14,429 nt of DNA from Pedosphaera sp. (lineage in GTDB: Bacteria > Verrucomicrobiota > Verrucomicrobiia > Limisphaerales > UBA9464): NCBI GenBank assembly GCA_009695405.1, contig SIAZ01000071.1, positions 1 through 14,429 of the forward strand, read 5' to 3'. Under the pieces are notes generated by a model that saw only the letters and a program-made list of their open reading frames with translations, did no database searches and was not told where the DNA came from. A program made the position numbers and the translations under genes. Shown in pieces: positions 1 to 6,933 of this stretch (positions within the stretch are counted from its first letter, which is position 1; every line of letters begins with the position of its first letter).

Positions 1-102
1 CCGGTGGCATGGTTGACGGATGTGTTGCGGCGTATTCCCCAGGCAACGAACCACACCGTTGCCGAACTCCTGCCTTGGAACTGGAAACCGGCGAAAACCT
101 AA
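1..102 (+). CDS. IS66-family transposase, C-terminal fragment (partial)
   Basis: Frame 1 is open from the first base to a TAA at 100-102 and encodes the last 33 residues of a transposase. It shows the typical IS66 C-terminal signature: a PVAWLTDVLRR helix, then a hinge, then AELLPWNWKP close to the stop. The DDE catalytic domain lies upstream, outside the window. Compared with the copy at the right end there are 4 base changes in these 102 bases. Three are silent; the fourth changes the last residue from Thr to Ala. This fits divergence of functional copies rather than decay. The gene is incomplete only because the window starts inside it. Confidence 0.85.
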   Translation, partial: PVAWLTDVLRRIPQATNHTVAELLPWNWKPAKT

Positions 103-192
103 TCCGGTCGGCCGGCCTTTCTTCCCCGCCTTCGATCGCGGAATATCCTGCTTTCGGTAACTAGGGAACCATGGGGTTGGGCGTACGCTTAC
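1..192 (+). mobile_element. IS66-family insertion sequence, 3' end (left copy, cut by window edge)
   Basis: The end of the transposase gene is followed by about 90 bases of subterminal sequence. The element stops at 192, where read inward on the minus strand it begins GTAAGCGTACGCCC. A terminus starting GTAAGCG is the known hallmark of IS66-family inverted repeats. The end contains palindromes: GCGTACGC at 181-188 and CCATGG at 169-174. The same 192 bases recur inverted at 14178-14369 with 8 substitutions and no indels, and homology stops sharply at 192, which fixes the boundary. The rest of the element and its 8-bp target duplication lie outside the window. Confidence 0.88.
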
Positions 193-205
193 CCTAGAAA
201 TCAGA

Positions 206-244
206 AACCACCGCACCTCTCTCGGATGCGCGGTGATTTTTCTT
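206..244. terminator. Candidate hairpin terminator between phnY and the IS66 end
   Basis: Arms at 206-214 and 230-238 enclose a 15-base loop. On the minus strand the stem is AATCACCGC with GCGGTGGTT, nine pairs including one G-T, followed by a broken T stretch (TTTCTGATTTC), and it lies 50 bases past the phnY stop. On the plus strand the core is six GC-rich pairs followed by TTTTTCTTC, so it could also stop read-through leaving the IS66 copy. No terminator was seen closer to phnY. Confidence 0.5.
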
Positions 245-289
245 CAACTTATCAGAGAAAACACAAGGAAATCTACCTTCAATACCGTC

Positions 290-1714
290 TTACCAAGGTA
301 GACTAAAAGTCTTCACGTAGGTGTAACCTTTGATCGATTCGATCACCCCTTCTTTTATCCCCAAACCACTGTCCTTGATACCCCCAAAAGGACTGCTCTC
401 AACCCGGAATCCTGGTACCTCGTTGATGTTTACTGTTCCACAACGCAATCCTCGAATGGCCTTCAAAGCATTCTGCAAATGGGTGGTTACCACCCCCGAA
501 CTCAGTCCGTAAGCCGTCGAGTTAGCCACCTCAATCGCATCGTCCAAATCCCGAATTCTCATAATCGGTGCCAAGGGTCCAAAACTCTCGCTCACCACCA
601 TCCGGCAGTCGCGCGGCACATCCATCAAAACCGTGGGCTCCATTAACGCCCCACGTCGTGTCCCCCCAATCAGAACCTTGGCGCCTGCTGCCACCGCTTC
701 TAATACCACTGCCTCTAGAGTCCGCGCCGATGCTTCGTCAATCACTGTTCCCACTCGGGTCGCTTCATCCATCGGATCACCACAAATATACTCTCGAGTC
801 TTCTCGACGAAACGCCGAGTGAATTCTTCGGCGATGCTGTCCTGCACCAAAATCCGCTTCACTGCCGTGCACCGCTGGCCTGAGTTTCGATAACTCCCTT
901 CCGCAGCTAAGGTCACCGCCAAATCTAAGTCGGCATCCTCTAACACAATCAATGGATCATTACCGCCCAATTCTAAAACCAACTTTTTATACCCAGCTGT
1001 CGACGCTATCCGTTTTCCCACCGGCACGCTTCCAGTAAAAGCTACCACCTCCACGTCGGGATGCCCTACCAAGACTTCTGCCACAGCGTGGGTCGGCCCA
1101 AGTAACACACTCAACATCGGCCCCGGTAATCCCGCTTCACTCAATAACCCAGCAAACTTTAGCGCCGTCAATGGGGCCTTCTCTGATGGCTTTAAAATCA
1201 TTGGCGTCCCCGCCGCTATCGCTGGACCTACTTTGTGTGCTACCTGATTCAACGGATGATTGAACGGGGTCACTGCTACCGCACAGCGCAACGGTTCGCG
1301 GGTGGTAAAAATTTTCCGCGCTTTCCCTTGCTCAGAAATATCACAGGAAAAAATCTGGCCGTCGTCTCGTAAAGCTTCCATTGATGCAAATCGCAGCACA
1401 TCGAGCGTCCGCCCTACCTCGTAACGCGATTCTCGTAACGCCAACCCTGTTTCTAAAGTAATGGTCCTCGCAAATTCTTCCCGCCTTAACTCCAACGCCG
1501 TTCGAGCGGATTCCAAGATGGCCGACCGACGATACCGACTCGGCGTGTCTCGGAAAGCAACCGCTGCCGCTATCGCCGCTTCAGCATGCTCCCGAGTCGC
1601 TGTGGTTACCTCGCCAACACGACTGCCGTTGTAGGGATTGCGAACGATTAAAAGTGGCGTGCCTTCAATAGGTCGACCAGCCAGTAAACTGGACAGGGAA
1701 ATCATAGTATCCAT
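290..1714 (-). CDS. phnY: Phosphonoacetaldehyde dehydrogenase (PhnY-type aldehyde dehydrogenase)
   Basis: NAD-dependent oxidation of phosphonoacetaldehyde to phosphonoacetate is the PhnY reaction; the enzyme should be cytosolic. The 474-residue protein has the complete aldehyde dehydrogenase fold signature. Counting from the chosen start, these are FNHP (Asn about 152), the cofactor-binding KPSEKAP (Lys about 175), FTGSVPVGK, LELGGNDP (general base Glu about 248) and SGQRCTAVKR (nucleophile Cys about 282). An Arg directly before the Cys and a His after the Asn fit binding of an anionic phosphonate substrate, as described for PhnY. GapN-type dehydrogenases share SGQRCTA, so the substrate call rests mostly on the neighbouring phnA. 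Start: the upstream gene ends TGA and this one begins one base later (TGATATG). An ATG at 1732 (17-base overlap) is an alternative; the longest frame, from 1783, would overlap by 68 bases and is less likely. It is the last gene of the operon. Confidence 0.87.
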   Translation of the reverse strand: MDTMISLSSLLAGRPIEGTPLLIVRNPYNGSRVGEVTTATREHAEAAIAAAVAFRDTPSRYRRSAILESARTALELRREEFARTITLETGLALRESRYEVGRTLDVLRFASMEALRDDGQIFSCDISEQGKARKIFTTREPLRCAVAVTPFNHPLNQVAHKVGPAIAAGTPMILKPSEKAPLTALKFAGLLSEAGLPGPMLSVLLGPTHAVAEVLVGHPDVEVVAFTGSVPVGKRIASTAGYKKLVLELGGNDPLIVLEDADLDLAVTLAAEGSYRNSGQRCTAVKRILVQDSIAEEFTRRFVEKTREYICGDPMDEATRVGTVIDEASARTLEAVVLEAVAAGAKVLIGGTRRGALMEPTVLMDVPRDCRMVVSESFGPLAPIMRIRDLDDAIEVANSTAYGLSSGVVTTHLQNALKAIRGLRCGTVNINEVPGFRVESSPFGGIKDSGLGIKEGVIESIKGYTYVKTFSLPW

Positions 1715-1715
1715 A

Positions 1716-3038
1716 TCAGGAAAGAGCTCCATTCTCAGTGTCAGAATCTCCCAAAGCTTCGGTAAACCGCTCAAAAAATCCAACGAGTTCCGGCGTGTCG
1801 TGCGCTAGCGATAAATACATCTTGGTCCCCATCGGATTCAAAAAAACGCCCCGTCGCAACAGGGATAACATCACCCGACGCCCCCGCGCTCGGTCACTGG
1901 CTAACCACGCCTGCTGATTCACCACAGGCACACTTGAAAAGGCAACCTGCCCCAAGGGTCCGTCGCCTAGTACCTGCCCTGCCACCGACTGCCCCGCTAG
2001 TATGACTCTTAATCCATCTCTGAAACGACGCCCCATTTCGTGGAGATGAGGATAAATACCAGGTTCAGCCAGCAGATCCAGCATGGCCAAGGCCGCAGCA
2101 CAAGAAATAGGATTACCACCGGTGGTCGAAGCCGACCATGCGTAATCCGCCCGAGGCAATCGATGTTCAGAAACCGATTCCATCAGGTCCGCTCTCCCCG
2201 CATAGGCACCGATCGGAAATCCGCCGCCTAACCCTTTTCCATAAGCAACTAAGTCCGGAGTCACTCCATAATACTCCTGCGCACCCCCTGCGGCGAGACG
2301 GAACCCTGTCACCACTTCGTCGAAGATGAAAACAATCCCCAACCGTCGAGTGACCGCTCTCAATCCTTCCAGAAAACCGGGTGCGGGCGACAAACACCGA
2401 TGTAACGGTTCAACAATCACCGCAGCGATATCAACCGCCACAGCGGATAAAATCGCTTCGGTCGCGATAAGATCGTTGTAAGGCGCCACCAAAACATCGT
2501 TCTCCACCCAAGGTGCTCCCGCCCCAGTAGGATCGCACAAAGGTAATGCCGAAGGACGCCCAGCAATCATCCCAGCAATACCTACTGGGTGCTGACCGTG
2601 ATAGGCACCCTCAAAACGAACCACCTTGCGGCGCCCAGTTGCCGCATGTGCCACCCTGAGGCACAAAAGCGTGGCTTCCGTCCCCGAGGCCACAAATCGG
2701 ATTCGCTCAGCACATCGACTCAGAGCCATGATTCGTTCGGCCAGTTCCACAGCACGCCGATTTACTGCCGCAAAGTTTACCCCATCCCGCCCCGCTCGCG
2801 CCGCCGCTTCCAACAATTTGGGGTGAGCATGCCCCGCAAGTGTAGAACCCCAAGCCATGGTGAAATCTAAAAACTCCACACCCTCCGTATCCCAAACGCG
2901 TGCCCCTAACCCGCGTTCAAGCACCGGAATTTGATTCTCAGGTATTCCGTACTCTCCATTCGAGCCCCCTGGAAAACAACGAAGTGCCCTCCCCTTCCAT
3001 CCCCCTTGAACCCCCTCGCTCACACTGGTCACACTCAC
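1716..3038 (-). CDS. Class III PLP-dependent enzyme, probable PbfA-type (R)-1-hydroxy-2-aminoethylphosphonate ammonia-lyase or AEP aminotransferase
   Basis: A 440-residue fold-type I PLP enzyme resembling glutamate-1-semialdehyde aminomutase and class III aminotransferases. From the chosen start these landmarks are seen: SGTEAT (phosphate contact, about 118-123), AYHG (ring stacking, about 145-148), FDEVVTGFR (PLP-nitrogen Asp about 240), AYGKGLGGGFPIGA (Schiff-base Lys about 268) and TTGGNP (about 305). PhnW, the usual AEP transaminase, belongs to class V, so this is not PhnW. PbfA, a lyase making phosphonoacetaldehyde and ammonia from 1-hydroxy-AEP, is a class III-like enzyme encoded beside phnY/phnA or phnX, which fits this context well. 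A genuine AEP aminotransferase of class III is the main alternative. Start: GTG at 3038 overlaps the phnA stop as GTGA, with AGGTG five bases upstream. The TTG at 3062 is less likely. Confidence 0.72.
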   Translation of the reverse strand: MSVTSVSEGVQGGWKGRALRCFPGGSNGEYGIPENQIPVLERGLGARVWDTEGVEFLDFTMAWGSTLAGHAHPKLLEAAARAGRDGVNFAAVNRRAVELAERIMALSRCAERIRFVASGTEATLLCLRVAHAATGRRKVVRFEGAYHGQHPVGIAGMIAGRPSALPLCDPTGAGAPWVENDVLVAPYNDLIATEAILSAVAVDIAAVIVEPLHRCLSPAPGFLEGLRAVTRRLGIVFIFDEVVTGFRLAAGGAQEYYGVTPDLVAYGKGLGGGFPIGAYAGRADLMESVSEHRLPRADYAWSASTTGGNPISCAAALAMLDLLAEPGIYPHLHEMGRRFRDGLRVILAGQSVAGQVLGDGPLGQVAFSSVPVVNQQAWLASDRARGRRVMLSLLRRGVFLNPMGTKMYLSLAHDTPELVGFFERFTEALGDSDTENGALS

Positions 3039-4288
3039 CGCCCCACCTCTGTCCCATTGCAAACAAGATCGAAAATATCAAAGTTCCGAATATCAGCCCT
3101 CACCCGAGCCAGATAGGCGGGCGTCAGGGGATCACTCACTACCAAGGGTACCATCTCCTCGTATCGACCTCCGTGAGATCTCAACCCCCCATTGAGGGCT
3201 TTTAAATCATGATACTCTAGCGTCCGACCAATCACCGCATCTCGGCCCGATACCACCACCACATCTCCCATTCGATCGGGAGGCAAACCCATCAACCGAA
3301 CTGCTACATCCCGAGCATAAACCTCAGTGATTCCCGGTAATTCAGAAATCATACTCATCACCGCCCTCACATCGATTCCCGTTGGGATATGCACCTGAGC
3401 AAAAGAACCCAAAGCTCCATGATGAACCACATACGGATCAGTGATGGGTAAAATAACCCGAAAACCACCCCCAAATCGCCGGTCCAATTCCGATTCGAGA
3501 TAAACCACATTAGGGGTTCCGTCTGCACGCAACTTATCATTCATTCCATGGTCAGCCGTTAGCCCAACCACGGCTCCCAATGCCAAAAGTTTCCCCAACT
3601 CAACATCAAGCGCCGCATAAAAATCGAGGATCTCCGGAGCTTCCGGTGCGTACTTATGCTGCATATAGTCGGTCGTGCTGAGATAAAGAAAATCCGCACG
3701 TCCCTCTTGAGCTAATCGCACTCCCGCTCGAAGAACATAGATCGACGCATCCCCAGAATAAATCTCCGGTGTCGGCCCCGCCAACGCCTCAACATCCGAA
3801 ATCCCGTGGGTACTCATCACCGCTTCTCGCGCCTTTTCTGTGGAAAAAGCAATCCCGCCTTGTTCAATCAATCCGCTGGCAAAAATATCCTTTAACTTCT
3901 CCTTAGCCGTCACCACCGCCACCCGACGTCCCGCAGCCTGAGCTGCTGAAAACAAAGTTGGTACCCGTAAATATCGGGCTGAATTCATCATTACCTCCTG
4001 CCCAGTCATGGTGTCGTAAAAAAAATTTCCACCAATGCCATGCACCGATGGGGGTACGCCGGTAACAATCGAAGTATTATTGACGTTGGTGAAGGTCGGC
4101 ATCTGAGCTCGAGCCATCCCCCTATAACCAAGGGCAGAAATCCTGTGCAAATGCGGCATACGACCGCGCGCCAGTGCCGCATCCAGATACTCGTCAGCAC
4201 TGCCATCCAAACAAAGGACAGCAATCAACCGCGAGGGTGGCGAGTACTGGCGCCCGTTAGCGCTGAAAGAAGGAGAGTAGGAAATCAT
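3035..4288 (-). CDS. phnA: Phosphonoacetate hydrolase
   Basis: Cleaves the C-P bond of phosphonoacetate to give acetate and phosphate, using two zinc ions (alkaline phosphatase superfamily, nucleotide pyrophosphatase branch). The 417-residue protein carries every expected metal or catalytic position. Numbered from the ATG at 4288 these are Asp28 in LCLDGSADEY, the nucleophile Thr67 in MPTFTNVNN, Asp207 and His211 in STTDYMQHKY, Asp246 and His247 in TADHGMND, and His372 in LRSHGGRYEE. Order and spacing match the Sinorhizobium meliloti PhnA active site as I recall it. KEKLKD at about 129-134 fits the phosphonate/carboxylate-binding lysines. It is the first gene of the operon and overlaps the next by four bases (GTGA). 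No signal peptide is seen, so it is cytosolic. No strong Shine-Dalgarno site precedes the ATG; a TTG two codons upstream is an unlikely alternative. Confidence 0.93.
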   Translation of the reverse strand: MISYSPSFSANGRQYSPPSRLIAVLCLDGSADEYLDAALARGRMPHLHRISALGYRGMARAQMPTFTNVNNTSIVTGVPPSVHGIGGNFFYDTMTGQEVMMNSARYLRVPTLFSAAQAAGRRVAVVTAKEKLKDIFASGLIEQGGIAFSTEKAREAVMSTHGISDVEALAGPTPEIYSGDASIYVLRAGVRLAQEGRADFLYLSTTDYMQHKYAPEAPEILDFYAALDVELGKLLALGAVVGLTADHGMNDKLRADGTPNVVYLESELDRRFGGGFRVILPITDPYVVHHGALGSFAQVHIPTGIDVRAVMSMISELPGITEVYARDVAVRLMGLPPDRMGDVVVVSGRDAVIGRTLEYHDLKALNGGLRSHGGRYEEMVPLVVSDPLTPAYLARVRADIRNFDIFDLVCNGTEVGR

Positions 4289-4462
4289 GCTCAAGAATTA
4301 CTGACCCGAAAAAGAGTGTGTACCGAAAAATCCTCAAAGGAAAGTTCCTCATCGTGACTCTGTAAAAATTTCAACTTCAACGCGCAAGCCCAACCCTCGG
4401 AAGATTGATTTTAAAAAATATTAGCCGATCACAATCGTAAAATTCAGACCCCATTTTTTACC

Positions 4463-4493
4463 TTGCCCGCCGCTTTGGTCTAAGTAGTATAAA
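4463..4493 (+). promoter_or_regulatory. Possible sigma70-type promoter for the NTF2-like gene
   Basis: TTGCCC at 4463-4468 and TATAAA at 4488-4493 are 19 bases apart; TAGTAT at 4485-4490 would give a 16-base gap. They lie about 60 bases before the ATG at 4556. The match is modest. The whole divergent gap between phnA and this gene (4289-4555) is AT-rich in its middle (4408-4460) and must also contain the phnA promoter, but I could not single out convincing boxes for it. Confidence 0.3.
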
Positions 4494-4555
4494 CCCCGGT
4501 TACCTCAAACTCGGACAAATTAAATAAAGCACCTTGGCTCACACACAGTCTTCAT

Positions 4556-4996
4556 ATGAAATCTTTCCTGACCGCCGTCGCACTTCTTTTAACCCTTCAG
4601 ACTATTGCCGATGAGACGCTAAACCTAGCTGCGGTTCGAACGGCGGATAAAGCACGGGTTGCAGCCATGCAAAATCCGAATCGCGAAGCCCTGAACTCTC
4701 TCTTTTCGGATGAACTACGCTATGCACACTCAAATGGAGTCGTGTACACCAAAGCCTCACTTATTGATATGTTAACCACCAGTAAAACAAAGTATGTCGG
4801 ATACTCTTACGAAGAACAAAACATCACCTTTCCTTCACCAAGTATCGCCCTAATGACCGGCCGCGCCCATATTAAAGCCGTCACAGCAACGGGTGAAATG
4901 GATAGCCTCCTCAGTTTTTTGGCTGTCTGGCGTCAAGAAAAGAGCGGATGGCGTTTTCTGGCATGGCAGTCCTGCAAGTTACCGCCAGCGAAGTAA
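4556..4996 (+). CDS. Secreted NTF2-like (DUF4440/SnoaL-type) protein
   Basis: A 146-residue protein with a short positively charged start and a hydrophobic stretch at residues 3-17 ending near TIADE, which reads as a Sec signal peptide, so the mature part is probably periplasmic. The remainder follows the cone-shaped NTF2 pattern: helical segment ADKARVAAM about 30-38, then FSDELRYAHSNG, TKASLIDML, MTGRAHIKAV and the closing strands FLAVWRQEKSGWRFLAWQS. Family members include small enzymes and ligand-binding or calcium/calmodulin-type assembly domains, and sequence alone does not say which. It is a single gene, divergent from the phosphonate operon and next to an IS3 remnant, with nothing tying it to either. 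No Shine-Dalgarno site is visible. Confidence 0.8.
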   Translation: MKSFLTAVALLLTLQTIADETLNLAAVRTADKARVAAMQNPNREALNSLFSDELRYAHSNGVVYTKASLIDMLTTSKTKYVGYSYEEQNITFPSPSIALMTGRAHIKAVTATGEMDSLLSFLAVWRQEKSGWRFLAWQSCKLPPAK

Positions 4997-5072
4997 ACGG
5001 AGCTATCCCAACCGCCTAACCGGAGAACTGCGCTTGAATCAATAAGTTGGATAGAGACATCAGACCATTTGG

Positions 5073-5300
5073 TTAAGAATTAAGGGCTTCGAAATGAGAG
5101 AGGTAAAGAAAGCCGAAAGATCTATTGGATCGCGCGCGATTTTAGAAGACCTCGACGGAGTCGAAGATGGCAGCCGTGGCCTCGGATCATGAAGAGAAGT
5201 GGGGCCTCGAGATGAGCGCGAGTTTGAGAGTGCTCCAGAAGCTTTCCATGTCGACGTTGTCGTAACAGTTACCTTTCCAGCTCATGAAAGGAGTGTGGCC
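5073..5300 (-). pseudogene. IS3-family OrfB, C-terminal remnant with two in-frame stops
   Basis: In one continuous frame the minus strand gives MSWKGNCYDNVDMESFWSTL (from 5285), matching the OrfB motif around the last catalytic Glu (SMS-KGNCYDN--MESFF-TLK). It continues through EATAAIFDSVEVF and NRARSNRSFGF, matching AIFDYIEVFYNR and HS-LGY, to a natural-looking stop at 5073-5075. Two stop codons interrupt it: TGA at 5189-5187, and TAA at 5144-5142 where the family has Tyr before Asn-Arg. Both can arise by single point changes. There is no frameshift in this part. The upstream limit near 5300 is the approximate deletion joint. Confidence 0.75.
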
Positions 5301-5496
5301 AGCGCGGGGCAGACCAGCGCAAGAGAGGGGCGAAGCGCCTACTCCATGAATAGATCCTCTCGGTCTTGAGGCCTAACTCCTCCGCTCCAACCTCAGCGGA
5401 CTTACCACTGAAAAGCCAGTTGTTCACCGCTTCGCGTTTGAAGGTCTCGTTGTATTTCGCTCGCGTGTTCACTTGCTTTACTTTGATGGGAATCAT
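5269..5496 (-). pseudogene. IS3-family OrfA, truncated after the helix-turn-helix
   Basis: The first roughly 55 residues read as an IS3 OrfA: KYNETFKREAVNNW, then SAEVGAEELGLKTERIYSW, the helix-turn-helix that binds the element ends, then RRF. The normal leucine-zipper tail and the frameshift region into orfB are missing. After RRFAPL the frame runs across the deletion joint and ends out of phase in orfB-derived sequence at 5269. A protein of 75 residues could be made; it might bind the element ends but could not transpose. Confidence 0.75.
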
Positions 5497-5614
5497 GCTG
5501 CCTCATTTCACCAATTCTCTCTCCAACCCTTTGACGCTGCTGCTGGTTTAGATTGCCTCGTTCGTTCACCGCCCTTGGCCCAAGACACTTCTATCCCTAC
5601 GCTCACTCCTACTT

Positions 5615-6901
5615 GTGACCACCACCGAGGCTCTCAACTTCCTCCAATCGCTACAAATTTTCGGTTTTCAACCCGGGCTGGAAACGACTCGCCGACTCGC
5701 CGCTGCTGTGGGACATCCTGAAAAGGATCTCCGCTTTGTTCACGTCGCTGGAACCAATGGAAAAGGCTCCACATGCGCCTTCCTAGAACAAATCTACCGC
5801 GGCGCCGGTTACCGAACAGGCCTCTATACCTCACCCCATTTAGTCCACTTCGGTGAACGAATTCAGATCGATCGCCAACACCTTCCTGATGACGTTCTCT
5901 CTCGCCTTGTCACAACTCTACGCGACTCGATACCGGAGGATCTCTCCCCCACTTTTTTTGAATTTACCACCGTAATGGCTCTGATGTGGTTTGCTGAACA
6001 AAAGGTTGATCTGGTGATCTGGGAAACGGGTTTAGGCGGGCGACTTGATGCAACCAATATCGTCAATCCTCTCGCTTCACTCATCACCAGTATCGGTCTC
6101 GATCATAAAAACGTGCTCGGTACAAGCCTCGGCCAAATCGCTTTTGAAAAAGCAGGGATTATCAAACCGGGCATCCCAGTTCTCACCTCGGCTACTGCCC
6201 CAGATGCCTTAGCGATTATTGAATATCGTGCACATGAACTGGATTCTCATTGTGTCGTTATAGGTCACTCGGCTCTTCAACAACTCACTCTCTCAGTATC
6301 ACTTTCCGGACCTCATCAACGCGCAAATGCCGCCCTCGCTGTTGCTACTTGCCGTCTTCTCAGAACAATCCTCCCACTAACAGACGACCAAATCGCGTCG
6401 GGATTAGCAAACACAACTTGGGCTGGTCGGATGCAACGTATTGATCGTGGCGGCCAAATTTTATTACTCGACGGTGCCCATAATCCTGATGGGATCGCCG
6501 CCTTCAAAGCCGCTTTAACCAGCGACTTTCCAGGCCAACATCCCACCTTCATCGTGGGAATGCTCCGTGATAAAGCTTGGCGAGAAATGATTTTGGCACT
6601 AGCCCCACTCGCCGCACGCTTCATCGTTGCCCCTGTCTCGAGTGATCGGACGGTCACCCCCGAGGAATTACGCGAGGTCTTACGCGAAGCGGGTTCCAAC
6701 AGAGCGGTGCGTGTTTGTGACTCGGTATCTGCCGCACTTCGGGCCGCAGCCCCAGACCCCTTTGTCGCTCTAACGGGCTCTCTTTATTTCATCGGGGAGG
6801 CGCTCCAATACCTCCAGACTGAACCTCAATCGCGGTCTGACGATCGTGCTCTCAATAACTGGGTTGGAGACAGTGCTCAGTCCTTCGATACCGCAAACTA
6901 G
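5615..6901 (+). CDS. folC: Bifunctional folylpolyglutamate synthase / dihydrofolate synthase
   Basis: Adds glutamate to dihydropteroate or to reduced folates using ATP (folate pathway, cytosol). The 428-residue protein has the usual FolC length and order: N-terminal EALNFLQSL, P-loop AGTNGKGST (45-53), YTSPHLV-FGERI (71-83), ETGLGGRLDATN (137-148), GLDHKNVLG (161-169), FEKAGIIKPG (177-186, site of the modified Lys), WAGRMQR (269-275) and LLLDGAHNPDG (283-293). The C-terminal 24 or so residues are polar and extra. Start: GTG at 5615 puts the conserved EALNFL at the expected place; there is no clear Shine-Dalgarno site and no usable ATG nearby. The IS3 remnant ends only 87 bases upstream, so the native promoter may have been displaced. 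It converges on ccsA with a 32-base gap. Confidence 0.93.
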   Translation: MTTTEALNFLQSLQIFGFQPGLETTRRLAAAVGHPEKDLRFVHVAGTNGKGSTCAFLEQIYRGAGYRTGLYTSPHLVHFGERIQIDRQHLPDDVLSRLVTTLRDSIPEDLSPTFFEFTTVMALMWFAEQKVDLVIWETGLGGRLDATNIVNPLASLITSIGLDHKNVLGTSLGQIAFEKAGIIKPGIPVLTSATAPDALAIIEYRAHELDSHCVVIGHSALQQLTLSVSLSGPHQRANAALAVATCRLLRTILPLTDDQIASGLANTTWAGRMQRIDRGGQILLLDGAHNPDGIAAFKAALTSDFPGQHPTFIVGMLRDKAWREMILALAPLAARFIVAPVSSDRTVTPEELREVLREAGSNRAVRVCDSVSAALRAAAPDPFVALTGSLYFIGEALQYLQTEPQSRSDDRALNNWVGDSAQSFDTAN

Positions 6902-6903
6902 CA

Positions 6904-6925
6904 ACCTGACTAACTCAACTCAGGT
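6904..6925. terminator. Weak hairpin between the convergent folC and ccsA genes
   Basis: ACCTGA at 6904-6909 pairs with TCAGGT at 6920-6925 across a 10-base loop, inside the 32-base gap between the two convergent stop codons. It is symmetrical, so it could act for both strands, but no T tract follows on either side and the stem is short. It is the only structure seen there. Confidence 0.25.
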
Positions 6926-6933
6926 CTGAACGG

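Larger units (their letters stand above)
5046..5527 (-). mobile_element. Internally deleted IS3-family element retaining both ends
   Basis: The outer ends form an imperfect inverted repeat: GTTGGATAGAGA at 5046-5057, and GTTGGAGAGAGA read on the minus strand at 5527-5516 (11 of 12 match). Inside, on the minus strand, the start of orfA begins 20 bases from one end, and the last part of orfB stops 16 bases from the other. These are normal distances for IS3 elements, so the termini look real. Typical family members are about 1.2-1.3 kb; here only about 480 bases remain, so the middle, including most of the DDE domain, has been lost. I found no convincing 3-4 base target duplication beside the repeats. 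Confidence 0.7.

Noticed and set aside
568..893. Overlapping plus-strand open frames inside phnY
   Set aside because: They lie opposite a complete, motif-rich gene, overlap one another and show no recognisable protein; shadows of phnY.
4289..4555. Pho-box (CTGTCAT-type) sites ahead of phnA
   Set aside because: Looked for because phosphate control is plausible, but no paired repeats at the right spacing were found.
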